A DNA stretch of 56,412 nt from CAIZGX01 sp964385405 (GCA_964385405.1 CAYLOT010000016.1:1-56412); one strand, 5' to 3'. Shown: positions 34,618 through 43,026, counted from the first letter of the stretch. A program made the numbers and translations. The notes: a model not told the origin generated them from the sequence alone.

Positions 34618-35079
34618 ATGTTTCATGAAATGAAACATTTCTTCTTCATTTCACTCGTTTTGCTAGTAGAAACTTCAATTTTCTGTCAAAAATCTTTAGA
34701 CTTTGGAAATACTACGCGAATTGATTCGTTGGTGTTTTCGGATACGCTTTGGCTTAAGACCATTGCTGGGGAACGAACGAATCATTATCTTTTAGTTACG
34801 GAAAATCCTTATTTATGGGAGAATACACCCAGGCAAAATTGCTACAAAACGTATTATTTTAAAGTAGGAAATGAGGATTTGGAAATTTACAGGGCATTTA
34901 CCGAAGATCCGCATTGCATAGACAAGTATCCACGAGAAGTTCTAAAAGCAGGAAATATTTATTCGTATTCCGTGAGATTTCATTTTCAGGATCGTTATGG
35001 TCCTTACAATAAAGTCATGGGGTTTGAATTTGTGAATGGGGAATTCGCATACTTTACGTTCAAGGGAAACGTTAGGTGA
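34618..35079 (+). CDS. Secreted hypothetical protein
   Basis: The 153-residue protein begins MFHEMKHFFFISLVLLVET, with a signal peptide that probably ends near FCQ. The ATG at 34630 is an equally good start. The mature part has two Cys (NCYKTYYFKV and HCIDKYPREV) that could form a disulfide, and is mainly beta. No family is recognised. It sits seven bases after the LolD-like ATPase gene, so it is probably in the exporter operon; it could be an exported product or an accessory, but that is only positional. Confidence 0.65.
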   Translation: MFHEMKHFFFISLVLLVETSIFCQKSLDFGNTTRIDSLVFSDTLWLKTIAGERTNHYLLVTENPYLWENTPRQNCYKTYYFKVGNEDLEIYRAFTEDPHCIDKYPREVLKAGNIYSYSVRFHFQDRYGPYNKVMGFEFVNGEFAYFTFKGNVR

Positions 35080-35118
35080 TGGCAGGCGAATATTCATTTG
35101 TCCATATTAATTATGAGA

Positions 35119-35168
35119 GGTTAAGATTGGTTAAGAGAAGTTAAAAGATGTTGAGAGAGGTTAAGAGG
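35119..35168. repeat. Five tandem 10-bp repeats (GGTTAAGAgn)
   Basis: Five consecutive 10-base units read ggttaagatt, ggttaagaga, agttaaaaga, tgttgagaga and ggttaagagg. The period is exactly 10 bp, about one helical turn. It lies between two convergent genes. Confidence 0.7.
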
Positions 35169-35210
35169 AAAGTATATTTTGTCTATTCTATTTGACCCGC
35201 AATTGACTTT

Positions 35211-35228
35211 ACATAATGTAAATTATGT
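35211..35228. repeat. Perfect inverted repeat ACATAAT-N4-ATTATGT
   Basis: Two 7-bp arms (35211-35217 and 35222-35228) flank GTAA. It has operator-like geometry but no downstream start codon on either strand close by, and lies 43 bases after the tandem repeats. It could also be a small hairpin of the plus-strand transcript. Confidence 0.45.
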
Positions 35229-35264
35229 GTCTTAGTGCTTGGTTGAAATCTGATTATCAGGACA

Positions 35265-35290
35265 TTAAAAAACTCGAATTTCTCCGAGTT
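35265..35290 (-). terminator. Terminator of the Cys-rich membrane protein gene
   Basis: AACTCG (35271-35276) and CGAGTT (35285-35290) pair in a 6-bp stem. On the minus strand a run of six T follows. It lies 30 bases downstream of the stop at 35320. Confidence 0.65.
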
Positions 35291-35319
35291 CTTTCAATTT
35301 CCATTAAAATTAGATTCTA

Positions 35320-36009
35320 TTAGTCTCCTTCTTCTGAATGCTCACAACCTTCTGAATTTTTATTGCAACAAGAACTTTTCTGAACCGTTGAGTCTCCTTT
35401 GCAGCATTCGTCAGTGCCATCGTGCTTGCATCCAGGCATACAATTCGGCCCGCATTTTTCTGAGTTCATGTATGTGCAACCGCCATGACCGGACATTCCT
35501 GCACAACCCTCTTGTCCTGACATACCCTTACAAGATTCTCCGGATCCTTCAGCTGAAAAACAACTTGAAATCTCTGGATGACGAATCTGACCCCCAGTTA
35601 ATCCAGCTTTACCAATTAGGATAATTGCGATAATTCCGATGAAAACCACTAAAATTTCGGCCTTTTTTGTGTGTTTATGTCCTTTTTTATTGCCAATTAA
35701 TGCTAAACCAGCAAATACTCCGGTAGCAATGCAAGGCCAAAAAGCCAATTCAGCAGCTTCTTCGTGTTCATGTATCAATTCTTCGCTAACACAATATTTC
35801 CCTTCGTTTTCTTCGAAAAAATGCTCCGAAGCTCCACCAGAATACATAGTCGGGTAACTGGCGAGGCCCGCAACGAGGGTAATCCACAATCCAACCGAAG
35901 AAATGACTTGTTTTTTACCAAAAAGTCCAAAAATAACCACCAAAATACCAATAATTAGCCCGATTATTGGCAAATGGTTGATCAAAAGATGAATGTGCGG
36001 TGCGTTCAT
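35320..36009 (-). CDS. DUF2231-like membrane protein with a Cys/Met/His-rich tail
   Basis: The 229-residue protein begins MNAPHIHLLINHLPIIG and has four hydrophobic helices (IIGLIIGILVVIFGLFG, VGLWITLVAGL, FWPCIATGVFAGLALIG, ILVVFIGIIAIILIG). This resembles DUF2231-type membrane proteins. After residue ~148 comes a tail of about 80 residues with 12 Cys, four Met and three His (GMSGHGGCTYMNSEKCGP, ECC, SCC), which looks like a soft-metal-binding domain. It is monocistronic, with an AT-rich upstream region and a terminator downstream. A role in copper or silver handling is inference from composition; no metal gene is adjacent. Confidence 0.68.
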   Translation of the reverse strand: MNAPHIHLLINHLPIIGLIIGILVVIFGLFGKKQVISSVGLWITLVAGLASYPTMYSGGASEHFFEENEGKYCVSEELIHEHEEAAELAFWPCIATGVFAGLALIGNKKGHKHTKKAEILVVFIGIIAIILIGKAGLTGGQIRHPEISSCFSAEGSGESCKGMSGQEGCAGMSGHGGCTYMNSEKCGPNCMPGCKHDGTDECCKGDSTVQKSSCCNKNSEGCEHSEEGD

Positions 36010-36085
36010 TACACTTTAAATTTTTAATTTATTTAAAAATATATTATCTACTTATATACAGTTATTTAACACTCTTTACTTAAAG

Positions 36086-38686
36086 TTAAAATAACGATGG
36101 CTGAATGGCTTCAGATCCATCTTCATTAAGCGCTGCAGTGGCTTGCGGGCGTGTTGCCAAAATGGCCTCGTCTGCCTGCTGTTCGCGTTCAGCATCGGGT
36201 TCCAATAAATCTACAGAAAGTATGGGGTAAGTGGAAAGACGATTACCAATAGCCTTCAGCCCTTTTACTGCTATAAATTCGGGTAGATTAACGGTTTCAT
36301 CCATTTTGTTCTGAGCTTGCTTAAACTTCTTATTGAAGCGTATATAAACATTCGGGAAATGGTTGGTCGTTGCAACGGCTAGTTTCGATTTTGGATGTTC
36401 TGTAATGAAACGAACCAATCCTTTGCTTGGTTCAACTAGGAATCGTTTCACCATCCAGGTTTCTTTTTCACCGTCGAAGTATACCGAGCTTATTGGTTTT
36501 TCAACGAGCCATTTTTCGACAGATATCATGTTGTCGGGGAAATGAATGCTTAAATCTGGGGCCAACAATTGATAGTCGCCCGAAGATTGAATGACTAAAA
36601 TTTTGTCTTCCGGACCGAAATCTCCTAGGAATCTACCACGACCTTCGTCGTTGAGTCGTTGAACACTTTCATCGATCCAAATTTTACGTGCACTCAAAGT
36701 AGATACACCGGCTGATTTCAGTTCAACCTTTTTAACGGGATACTTGGTGGCAACATTTCCTTGAGCGTCTCGACCTTTAACTGCCAGTTCAGAGAAATCC
36801 ACATCGAATTTCAATTTCTTCAGACGTTCCAGGGCTCTTAGATTAACAGTAACCACCTCAGCTTCCCCGTTCGGGTTGGCGCTGAAATACAGCACCTCAC
36901 TGCCTGGAGTTCCTTTGGTTAGGTCGTATTCTTTGTCGCGGGTAATTGAAGTAACAGCGAAACGCTTCATGTTCGCGCCACCGTTTTTACCATCGCGATA
37001 CATTAAGTTATAAATGGTTCGACGGTCATCTTTCTTCCAAACAGCAATGTGAATGATGTCTTTTCCGAAGAAGGCTTTCTGTTGAACTTTCGAAACCATC
37101 ATTTTTCCATCCTTGCGGAAAACGATAATATCATCGATATCGGAACATTCACAAACAAATTCACCTTCGTCTCGCTTTAAACCAATTCCGGCGAATCCTT
37201 CGGCGTAGTTAACCGAAAGTTTGGCGTTTGCAATAGCAACAGCAGCGGCTTGAACTGTATCGAATGTTCGAATTTCGGTTTTACGCTCTCTGCCTTTGCC
37301 ATATTTCGATTTTAAATCTTTGAAATAGGCAATAGCTGTATCTATAAGATGATCGAGTTTTTCCTTTACCTCATCGATTTCACCTTCCAATTTTGCAATA
37401 AAATCGTCGGCTTTCTTGCTATCAAACTTCGAAATTCGTTTAATCTTTATTTCGGTTAAGCGAGCAACGTCTTCATCCGTAACCGCTCGCAAGAACTTCT
37501 TCGTGTGAGGCTTAAGTCCTTTATGAATGGTCGCAATAATTTCTTCCCAAGTTTCGCATTCTTCGATATCGCGGTAGATGCGTTTTTCAATGAAGATTTT
37601 CTCAAGAGATGCAAAATGCCAACTTTCTTGAAGTTCATTCAATTGAATTTCAAGTTCCTTTCCAATTAAATCGCGTGTTCTGTCTGCAGAAATCTTAAGA
37701 AGTTCATCGACAGGAAGAAACTTTGGACGGTCGTCGTGAATCACACACGAGTTCGGCGAAATACTTACTTCACAATCGGTGAAGGCGTATAACGCATCAA
37801 TGGTCTTATCTGGAGATACACCCGTTGCCAAGTGAACCATGATTTCTACAAACTCGGCTGTGTTGTCCTCTATTTTCTTAATCTTTATTTTGCCCTTGTC
37901 GTTGGCTTTCAAGATTGAATCAATCAAAGACGAAGTCGTTGTTCCAAATGGAATTTCAGTAATGACTAAGCATCTGGCAGCATCGTCTTTCTTAATCTTC
38001 GCACGAACGCGAACTTTTCCACCACGGAGTCCTCCGTTGTAATCCGAAAAATCGGCCATTCCACCTGTAAGGAAGTCAGGCATAATGTGCGTTTTCTTTC
38101 CACGAAGGGCATCGATACTGGCATCAATAAGTTCAACGAAATTGTGAGGAAGGATTTTACAAGCCAATCCAACTGCGATACCTTCAACACCTAAAGAGAG
38201 TAAAAGCGGGAATTTAACCGGAAGCGTTTCCGGTTCCTTGTTTCTTCCATCGTAACTCGCTAACCAATTTGTTGTTTTCGGATTGAAAATGATTTCTTGC
38301 GAAAGTTTATTCAATCGCGATTCAATGTAACGCGGCGCAGCAGCGCTATCACCTGTGAAAATATTACCCCAGTTTCCTTGGGTATCTATGAGCAGATTCT
38401 TTTGTCCGATTTGTACCAAAGCGTCACCAATGGAAGCGTCTCCATGCGGATGGTACTTCATGGTATTTCCGATAACGTTAGCCACCTTGTTAAAGCGACC
38501 ATCGTCCATTTCCCACAAACTGTGTAAAATTCTGCGTTGAACGGGCTTGAGTCCATCGTACAAATGCGGAACCGCACGTTCTAAGATTACATACGAGGCA
38601 TAATCTAAAAACCAACCTTCGTAGAGGTCGGTTACGCCTATTAAGTTTCCTAATTTATTTTCTTCTGGATTAGTATTTTCTTCCAT
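36086..38686 (-). CDS. parC: DNA topoisomerase IV subunit A
   Basis: Subunit A breaks and rejoins DNA. The 866-residue protein has the breakage-reunion domain with catalytic Tyr120 in AAAPRYIESRL, preceded by YHPHGDASIGDALV. The C-terminal beta-pinwheel is divergent and lacks a clear GyrA box, which with the adjacent ParE-like ATPase argues for topoisomerase IV rather than gyrase. It starts eight bases after the parE stop. Length is normal for Bacteroidota. Confidence 0.9.
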   Translation of the reverse strand: MEENTNPEENKLGNLIGVTDLYEGWFLDYASYVILERAVPHLYDGLKPVQRRILHSLWEMDDGRFNKVANVIGNTMKYHPHGDASIGDALVQIGQKNLLIDTQGNWGNIFTGDSAAAPRYIESRLNKLSQEIIFNPKTTNWLASYDGRNKEPETLPVKFPLLLSLGVEGIAVGLACKILPHNFVELIDASIDALRGKKTHIMPDFLTGGMADFSDYNGGLRGGKVRVRAKIKKDDAARCLVITEIPFGTTTSSLIDSILKANDKGKIKIKKIEDNTAEFVEIMVHLATGVSPDKTIDALYAFTDCEVSISPNSCVIHDDRPKFLPVDELLKISADRTRDLIGKELEIQLNELQESWHFASLEKIFIEKRIYRDIEECETWEEIIATIHKGLKPHTKKFLRAVTDEDVARLTEIKIKRISKFDSKKADDFIAKLEGEIDEVKEKLDHLIDTAIAYFKDLKSKYGKGRERKTEIRTFDTVQAAAVAIANAKLSVNYAEGFAGIGLKRDEGEFVCECSDIDDIIVFRKDGKMMVSKVQQKAFFGKDIIHIAVWKKDDRRTIYNLMYRDGKNGGANMKRFAVTSITRDKEYDLTKGTPGSEVLYFSANPNGEAEVVTVNLRALERLKKLKFDVDFSELAVKGRDAQGNVATKYPVKKVELKSAGVSTLSARKIWIDESVQRLNDEGRGRFLGDFGPEDKILVIQSSGDYQLLAPDLSIHFPDNMISVEKWLVEKPISSVYFDGEKETWMVKRFLVEPSKGLVRFITEHPKSKLAVATTNHFPNVYIRFNKKFKQAQNKMDETVNLPEFIAVKGLKAIGNRLSTYPILSVDLLEPDAEREQQADEAILATRPQATAALNEDGSEAIQPSLF

Positions 38687-38694
38687 CTCCTCTC

Positions 38695-40566
38695 CTATTC
38701 AGTTTCAGTTTCTACTTCCTTCTTTTCTACAATTTCATCTTTCTCCACTCGAAGGTTTTTAATAATGAAGTCTTGTCTATCGGGAGTATTTTTTCCCATG
38801 TAGAATTCAAGAATGTCTTTGATGTGAATGTCTTTGGTAATTACTACCGGCTCTAATCGTATGTTCTCTCCAATAAAGAATTTAAATTCTTCCGGAGAAA
38901 TTTCACCCAATCCCTTGAATCGCGTGATTTCTGGCTTAGCGCTTAGCTTTTGAATGGCTTGCTGACGTTCTTGATCGGAATAACAATAGATCGTTTCCTT
39001 CTTATTTCTTACACGGAACAAAGGTGTTTGAAGAACATACAAGTGTCCAGATTTCACCAAGTCAGGGAAGAACTGTAAGAAAAACGTGATCATGAGTAAA
39101 CGAATGTGCATACCGTCAACATCGGCATCTGTTGCAATAACCACATTATTGTATCGAAGTGAATCGAGTCCGTCTTCGATGTCCAATGCAGCTTGAAGCA
39201 AGTTAAATTCTTCGTTTTCATAAACTACCTTCTTCGTTAAACCATATGTATTTAAAGGTTTTCCCTTCAAACTGAAAACGGCTTGGGTCTGTACATTTCG
39301 AGAAATGGTAATTGACCCCGAAGCCGAATCTCCCTCGGTAATAAACAAGGTTGTTGCATTGGCTAAATCGCTTTTATCGGCATAGTGAACCTTGCAATCG
39401 CGTAGTTTTTTGTTGTGCAGATTAGCCTTCTTTGCTCGCTCACGGGCCAATTTTGCAATACCCGCAAGCTCTTTTCGCTCGCGTTCTGATTGAAGAATTT
39501 TCTTCAGCAAGCTTTGAGCAACTTCCGGATTTCTGTGAAGATAATTGTCGAGTTCTTTTTGAAGGAATTCGAGAACAAATGCTTTAACGCTTTTTCCATT
39601 GGGTTCGATTTCATTCGAACCTAATTTGGTTTTGGTTTGAGATTCGAAAACAGGCTCAATAACTTTAATTGCTACAGCTGCAACAATTCCAGATCGAACG
39701 TCTACTGCTTCGTAATCTTTTTTGAAAAAGTCACGAATAACTTTTACATAAGCTTCACGAAAAGCAGCTTGGTGAGTTCCCCCTTGCGTCGTGTACTGTC
39801 CGTTTACGAAACTGTAATATTCTTCTCCGTATGAATTCGTATGAGTAATAGCTACTTCAATGTCGTCGCCTTTGAGGTGAATGGCATTATAGAGCGGATC
39901 TTCAGACATGTTTGCCGCAAGTAAATCGCGCAATCCATTTTCCGATTTAAATTTTTGACCGTTGAAAATAATTGTTAGTCCGGCATTCAAATAGCAATAA
40001 TTCCAGAGCAGACGCTCGATGTGTTGCGAGCGAAACTGGTAATTCAAGAAAATGGAATCATCGGGAATGAAGGACATCATGGTTCCATTCTTCTCTGCTG
40101 ATTTTACCACCTTGAAATCTTGGGTAATTACACCTTTACCAAATTCAGCGGCCTTCATTTCGCCTTCTCGATAAGACTCTACTCTGAAATGAGAGCTTAG
40201 TGCGTTCACTGCTTTGGTACCAACTCCGTTTAATCCGACCGACTTTTTAAATGCACGGGAGTCATACTTTCCACCGGTATTAATTTTCGAAACGCAGTCG
40301 ATTACTTTTCCTAATGGAATACCTCTTCCGTAATCGCGAACGGTAACTGTTCCATCTTTGATGGTAATTTCAATATTTTTTCCATTACCCATGACAAACT
40401 CATCGATGGAGTTGTCCATGATTTCCTTCAACAAAACATAAATTCCATCGTCGGCAGTGGTGCCATCGCCAAGTTTACCTATGTACATTCCCGGGCGCAG
40501 ACGAATGTGTTCGTACCACTCGAGGGATTTAATGTTGTCTTCCGTGTATTTAACTTCTTGAGCCAT
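38695..40566 (-). CDS. parE: DNA topoisomerase IV subunit B
   Basis: The 623-residue ATPase subunit has the GHKL motifs (EIMDNSIDEF near 46, DYGRGIPLG near 77 and GLNGVGTKAVNAL near 111), a transducer domain, and a TOPRIM domain with ITEGDSASG (near 411) and DADVDGMHIR (near 478). Together with parC it decatenates daughter chromosomes. The order parE-parC with an eight-base gap indicates an operon. A one-mismatch -7-like TACTTTCG lies upstream. Confidence 0.92.
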   Translation of the reverse strand: MAQEVKYTEDNIKSLEWYEHIRLRPGMYIGKLGDGTTADDGIYVLLKEIMDNSIDEFVMGNGKNIEITIKDGTVTVRDYGRGIPLGKVIDCVSKINTGGKYDSRAFKKSVGLNGVGTKAVNALSSHFRVESYREGEMKAAEFGKGVITQDFKVVKSAEKNGTMMSFIPDDSIFLNYQFRSQHIERLLWNYCYLNAGLTIIFNGQKFKSENGLRDLLAANMSEDPLYNAIHLKGDDIEVAITHTNSYGEEYYSFVNGQYTTQGGTHQAAFREAYVKVIRDFFKKDYEAVDVRSGIVAAVAIKVIEPVFESQTKTKLGSNEIEPNGKSVKAFVLEFLQKELDNYLHRNPEVAQSLLKKILQSERERKELAGIAKLARERAKKANLHNKKLRDCKVHYADKSDLANATTLFITEGDSASGSITISRNVQTQAVFSLKGKPLNTYGLTKKVVYENEEFNLLQAALDIEDGLDSLRYNNVVIATDADVDGMHIRLLMITFFLQFFPDLVKSGHLYVLQTPLFRVRNKKETIYCYSDQERQQAIQKLSAKPEITRFKGLGEISPEEFKFFIGENIRLEPVVITKDIHIKDILEFYMGKNTPDRQDFIIKNLRVEKDEIVEKKEVETETE

Positions 40567-40663
40567 CTCGTCTGTTCTAAATCAGACTTCGAAAGTAATA
40601 CGCAGAACAACTCTTGAAATTCACAATGGTTGGTAGTTTTCAACAGAAGTGTGAAAACTCGCG

Positions 40664-41218
40664 TTAATTCGATTGTTCAGACATTTGAATCAAGGCGAAT
40701 ACAGCATAATTGATCATATCGCGGAAACCACTATCGACTCCCTCAGATACCAGTGTTTTCCCAGCATTGTCCTCAATTTGCTTTATGCGAAGAATCTTCA
40801 TGAGAATCAAATCAGTGAACGAAGAAACACGCATATCGCGCCATGCTTCACCGTAATCGTGATTCTTGTTCGTCATTAAATCCTTGGTAATCTGAGCTTG
40901 TTCCTTGTATAGTGAAACCGCCTTTTCCGCTTCGAGTTCTAATGGAGCGTCGGCGGGTAACTCCAACTGAATTAGAGCCATTAAACTATAATTAATTATA
41001 CCTATGAATTCATCTTCAATGCCCTCGCCTACTTTACTTTCACCTTTTTCTTCGATGGTACGAATGCGTTGAGCCTTAATGAAAATTTGATCTGTTAAAC
41101 TAGATGGACGTAATATTCTCCATGCGGTTCCGTAGTCGTGCGTTTTCTTTTGAAAAAGATCGACACATTTTTGAATGGCCTGATCGTATTGTGCGGAGGT
41201 ATCTTTAATTGCGGTCAT
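40664..41218 (-). CDS. DUF1599 protein with tandem duplicated domain
   Basis: The 184-residue protein contains two copies of the same ~75-residue domain: KKTHDYGTAWRILRPSSLTD then NKNHDYGEAWRDMRVSSFTD, each followed by a RIR/RIK-IEE/ED helix and an INYxxxALIQ helix. DUF1599 is also described as a nucleotide-modification-associated domain; the function is not known. The ATG at 41218 was chosen over 41251, because the -7 box at 41262-41269 would place the transcript start around 41255. It is divergent from folP. Confidence 0.82.
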   Translation of the reverse strand: MTAIKDTSAQYDQAIQKCVDLFQKKTHDYGTAWRILRPSSLTDQIFIKAQRIRTIEEKGESKVGEGIEDEFIGIINYSLMALIQLELPADAPLELEAEKAVSLYKEQAQITKDLMTNKNHDYGEAWRDMRVSSFTDLILMKILRIKQIEDNAGKTLVSEGVDSGFRDMINYAVFALIQMSEQSN

Positions 41219-41248
41219 GATTCGAAATACAAATGAGATGAAAATGCT

Positions 41249-41269
41249 CATCTTTGCGTTTCAAAGATA
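41249..41269. promoter_or_regulatory. Divergent -7 boxes of DUF1599 gene and folP forming an inverted repeat
   Basis: On the minus strand TATCTTTG (41262-41269) is a perfect TAnnTTTG for the DUF1599 gene. On the plus strand CATCTTTG (41249-41256) is a one-mismatch box for folP. Together they form ATCTTTG-N5-CAAAGAT. Neither has a clear -33 TTG at standard spacing. Confidence 0.4.
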
Positions 41270-41278
41270 CATCTTGAA

Positions 41279-42091
41279 ATGAATTCCTCCGCTTCTCGCC
41301 CATTGGTCATGGGAATATTAAACATTACCCCAGATTCTTTCTATGCTGGAAGTCGCTCTAATTCTGAAAAGGACATTTTATTTCGTGTGGAAAAAATGAT
41401 TTCCGATGGAATGGACATTTTGGATTTGGGTGGGCAGTCGACTCGTCCGGGTGCTGTTTACATCTCATCCGAAGAAGAATTGAATCGTGTGTTGCCTGTT
41501 GTTCGTTCCATTCGAAAAGAATTTGCAGCATTAACAATAAGTATTGATACGTTTTATAGTGAAGTTGCTCTCCCTTGTATTCATGAAGGAGTCGAATGGA
41601 TCAACGATGTTTCAGGAGGAAGAATGGATTCCAAATTGTGGAATATTGCAGCGGCAACGCAATGCACGTATGTGCTTATGCATTCGCGCGGTAATTCTTC
41701 AAATATGAGAGAATTAGCTGTTTATGGAAATGTTGTTGAAGAGGTCTATGATTATTTCCAAACTGAAATTGAAAAATTAAATCAGTTGGGAGTGTCTAAA
41801 ATTGTTTTGGACTTAGGATTCGGTTTCGCGAAAAATAAAGAGCACAACTTTGAATTGCTTCAAAACTTAGAAAAGTTTACAGCATTTGGATTTCCTGTAT
41901 TGGTGGGAGTTTCAAGAAAGAAAATGATTCAACAAACATTAAATACAAATGCTGAAGAAAGTTTAAATGGAACAACTGTTCTGAATGCGTTCGCATTGGA
42001 TAGAGGCGCATCTATCTTACGCGTTCACGACGTACTCGAAGCAAAGCAAACGGTTCAATTATATAGCGCGCTTACCTTCGGCAGCAAGTAA
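41279..42091 (+). CDS. folP: Dihydropteroate synthase
   Basis: FolP condenses p-aminobenzoate with the pterin pyrophosphate, the step blocked by sulfonamides. The 270-residue TIM-barrel protein shows MGILNITPDSFYAGSRS (near 12-28), DLGGQSTRPGA (near 56), ISIDTFYSEVA (near 92), INDVSGG (near 109), LDLGFGFAKNKEHNFELL (near 177) and VGVSRKKMI (near 210). Its 3' end overlaps that of the convergent folD gene by 33 bases, so two folate genes face each other. Confidence 0.96.
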   Translation: MNSSASRPLVMGILNITPDSFYAGSRSNSEKDILFRVEKMISDGMDILDLGGQSTRPGAVYISSEEELNRVLPVVRSIRKEFAALTISIDTFYSEVALPCIHEGVEWINDVSGGRMDSKLWNIAAATQCTYVLMHSRGNSSNMRELAVYGNVVEEVYDYFQTEIEKLNQLGVSKIVLDLGFGFAKNKEHNFELLQNLEKFTAFGFPVLVGVSRKKMIQQTLNTNAEESLNGTTVLNAFALDRGASILRVHDVLEAKQTVQLYSALTFGSK

Positions 42092-42940
42092 CGTATTTTG
42101 CATCAATGACACAATAGTCATTGGTCCTACTCCACCGGGAACAGGTGTAATAAAGCTACATTTCGGTGCAACTTCATCGAAGGCAACATCACCGAGAAGT
42201 CTGAACCCATTTTTCTTTGAAGCATCAACTACACGGGTAATACCTACATCAATAACAACAGCTCCTTCCTTCACCATACTTCCCTTAAGGAATTCAGGTT
42301 GACCAATTGCTGCGATAATAATATCGGCTGATTGACAAATTTCTTCAATGTTCTTTGTCTTGCTGTGGCAGAGGGTTACTGTGCAGTTTCCAAACGGATG
42401 ATTCCGTTGAAGTAAAATAGAGACTGGAAGTCCTACTATATGTGATCTCCCTAAAACAACTGCGTGTTTTCCAGAAGTTTGAATGTTGTTTCTTTCCAAT
42501 AAAGTAATGATGCCCATTGGAGTTGCAGGAAGAAACGTTGGAAGATTCAGCATCATTTTACCTACAGATTCTGGGTGGAATCCGTCGACATCTTTGCTCG
42601 GCGCAACAGCCATTAACACTTTCTTTTCATTGATATGTTTCGGAAGCGGAAGTTGAATGATGTAGCCGTCAATGGAATCGTTTTCATTTAGAGAAAGTAT
42701 GGTTTGCATTACTTCTTCTTCTGTGCAATTTTCTTCTAATCGAACCAACGTAGACGCGAATCCGACTTCCTCACAGGACTTCACTTTAGCATTGACGTAT
42801 GTAACACTTGCACCATTCTCTCCAATTAATACAGCTGCAAGATGCGGACGTTTATATCCCTGATCTACTCTCTCAGCTACTAATTGCTTAATCTCAGATT
42901 TAATGGTTTGGGAAAGTGCTAATCCGTTTAAAAGTTGCAT
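42059..42940 (-). CDS. folD: Methylenetetrahydrofolate dehydrogenase/cyclohydrolase
   Basis: The bifunctional enzyme interconverts 5,10-methylene- and 10-formyl-tetrahydrofolate. The 293-residue sequence has YVNAKVKSCEEVG with the catalytic Lys about 56, GYIIQLPLPKH near 94, KDVDGFHP near 120, VLGRSHIVGLP (Rossmann loop) near 164 and TPVPGGVGPMT near 267. A one-mismatch -7 box (TTACTTTG, 42958-42965) precedes it on the minus strand. It converges on and overlaps folP. Confidence 0.96.
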   Translation of the reverse strand: MQLLNGLALSQTIKSEIKQLVAERVDQGYKRPHLAAVLIGENGASVTYVNAKVKSCEEVGFASTLVRLEENCTEEEVMQTILSLNENDSIDGYIIQLPLPKHINEKKVLMAVAPSKDVDGFHPESVGKMMLNLPTFLPATPMGIITLLERNNIQTSGKHAVVLGRSHIVGLPVSILLQRNHPFGNCTVTLCHSKTKNIEEICQSADIIIAAIGQPEFLKGSMVKEGAVVIDVGITRVVDASKKNGFRLLGDVAFDEVAPKCSFITPVPGGVGPMTIVSLMQNTLLAAEGKRAI

Positions 42941-42996
42941 AAACTAAATTTATTGAACAAAGTAACAGCAATTTCCTGAAAAATTATCAAATGAGG

Positions 42997-43026
42997 TTGT
43001 GTACTAAGTACACTTTCCTATATTTG
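42997..43026 (+). promoter_or_regulatory. Amylase promoter (TTG-N19-TATATTTG) with operator in the spacer
   Basis: TTG (42997-42999) and TATATTTG (43019-43026) are separated by exactly 19 bases, an ideal Bacteroidota promoter. A perfect palindrome, GTGTACT-A-AGTACAC (42999-43013), fills most of the spacer. A bound repressor would block polymerase. The start codon is 20 bases downstream of the -7 box, as at rpsT. Confidence 0.76.

Noticed and set aside
35119..35168. CRISPR-like interpretation of the short tandem repeats
   Set aside because: Units are only 10 bp with no spacers and no cas genes in the window.
36086..40566. Possible gyrase rather than topoisomerase IV
   Set aside because: The parE-parC order, the 623-residue B subunit and the absence of a clear GyrA box favour topoisomerase IV, though a search is needed for full certainty.
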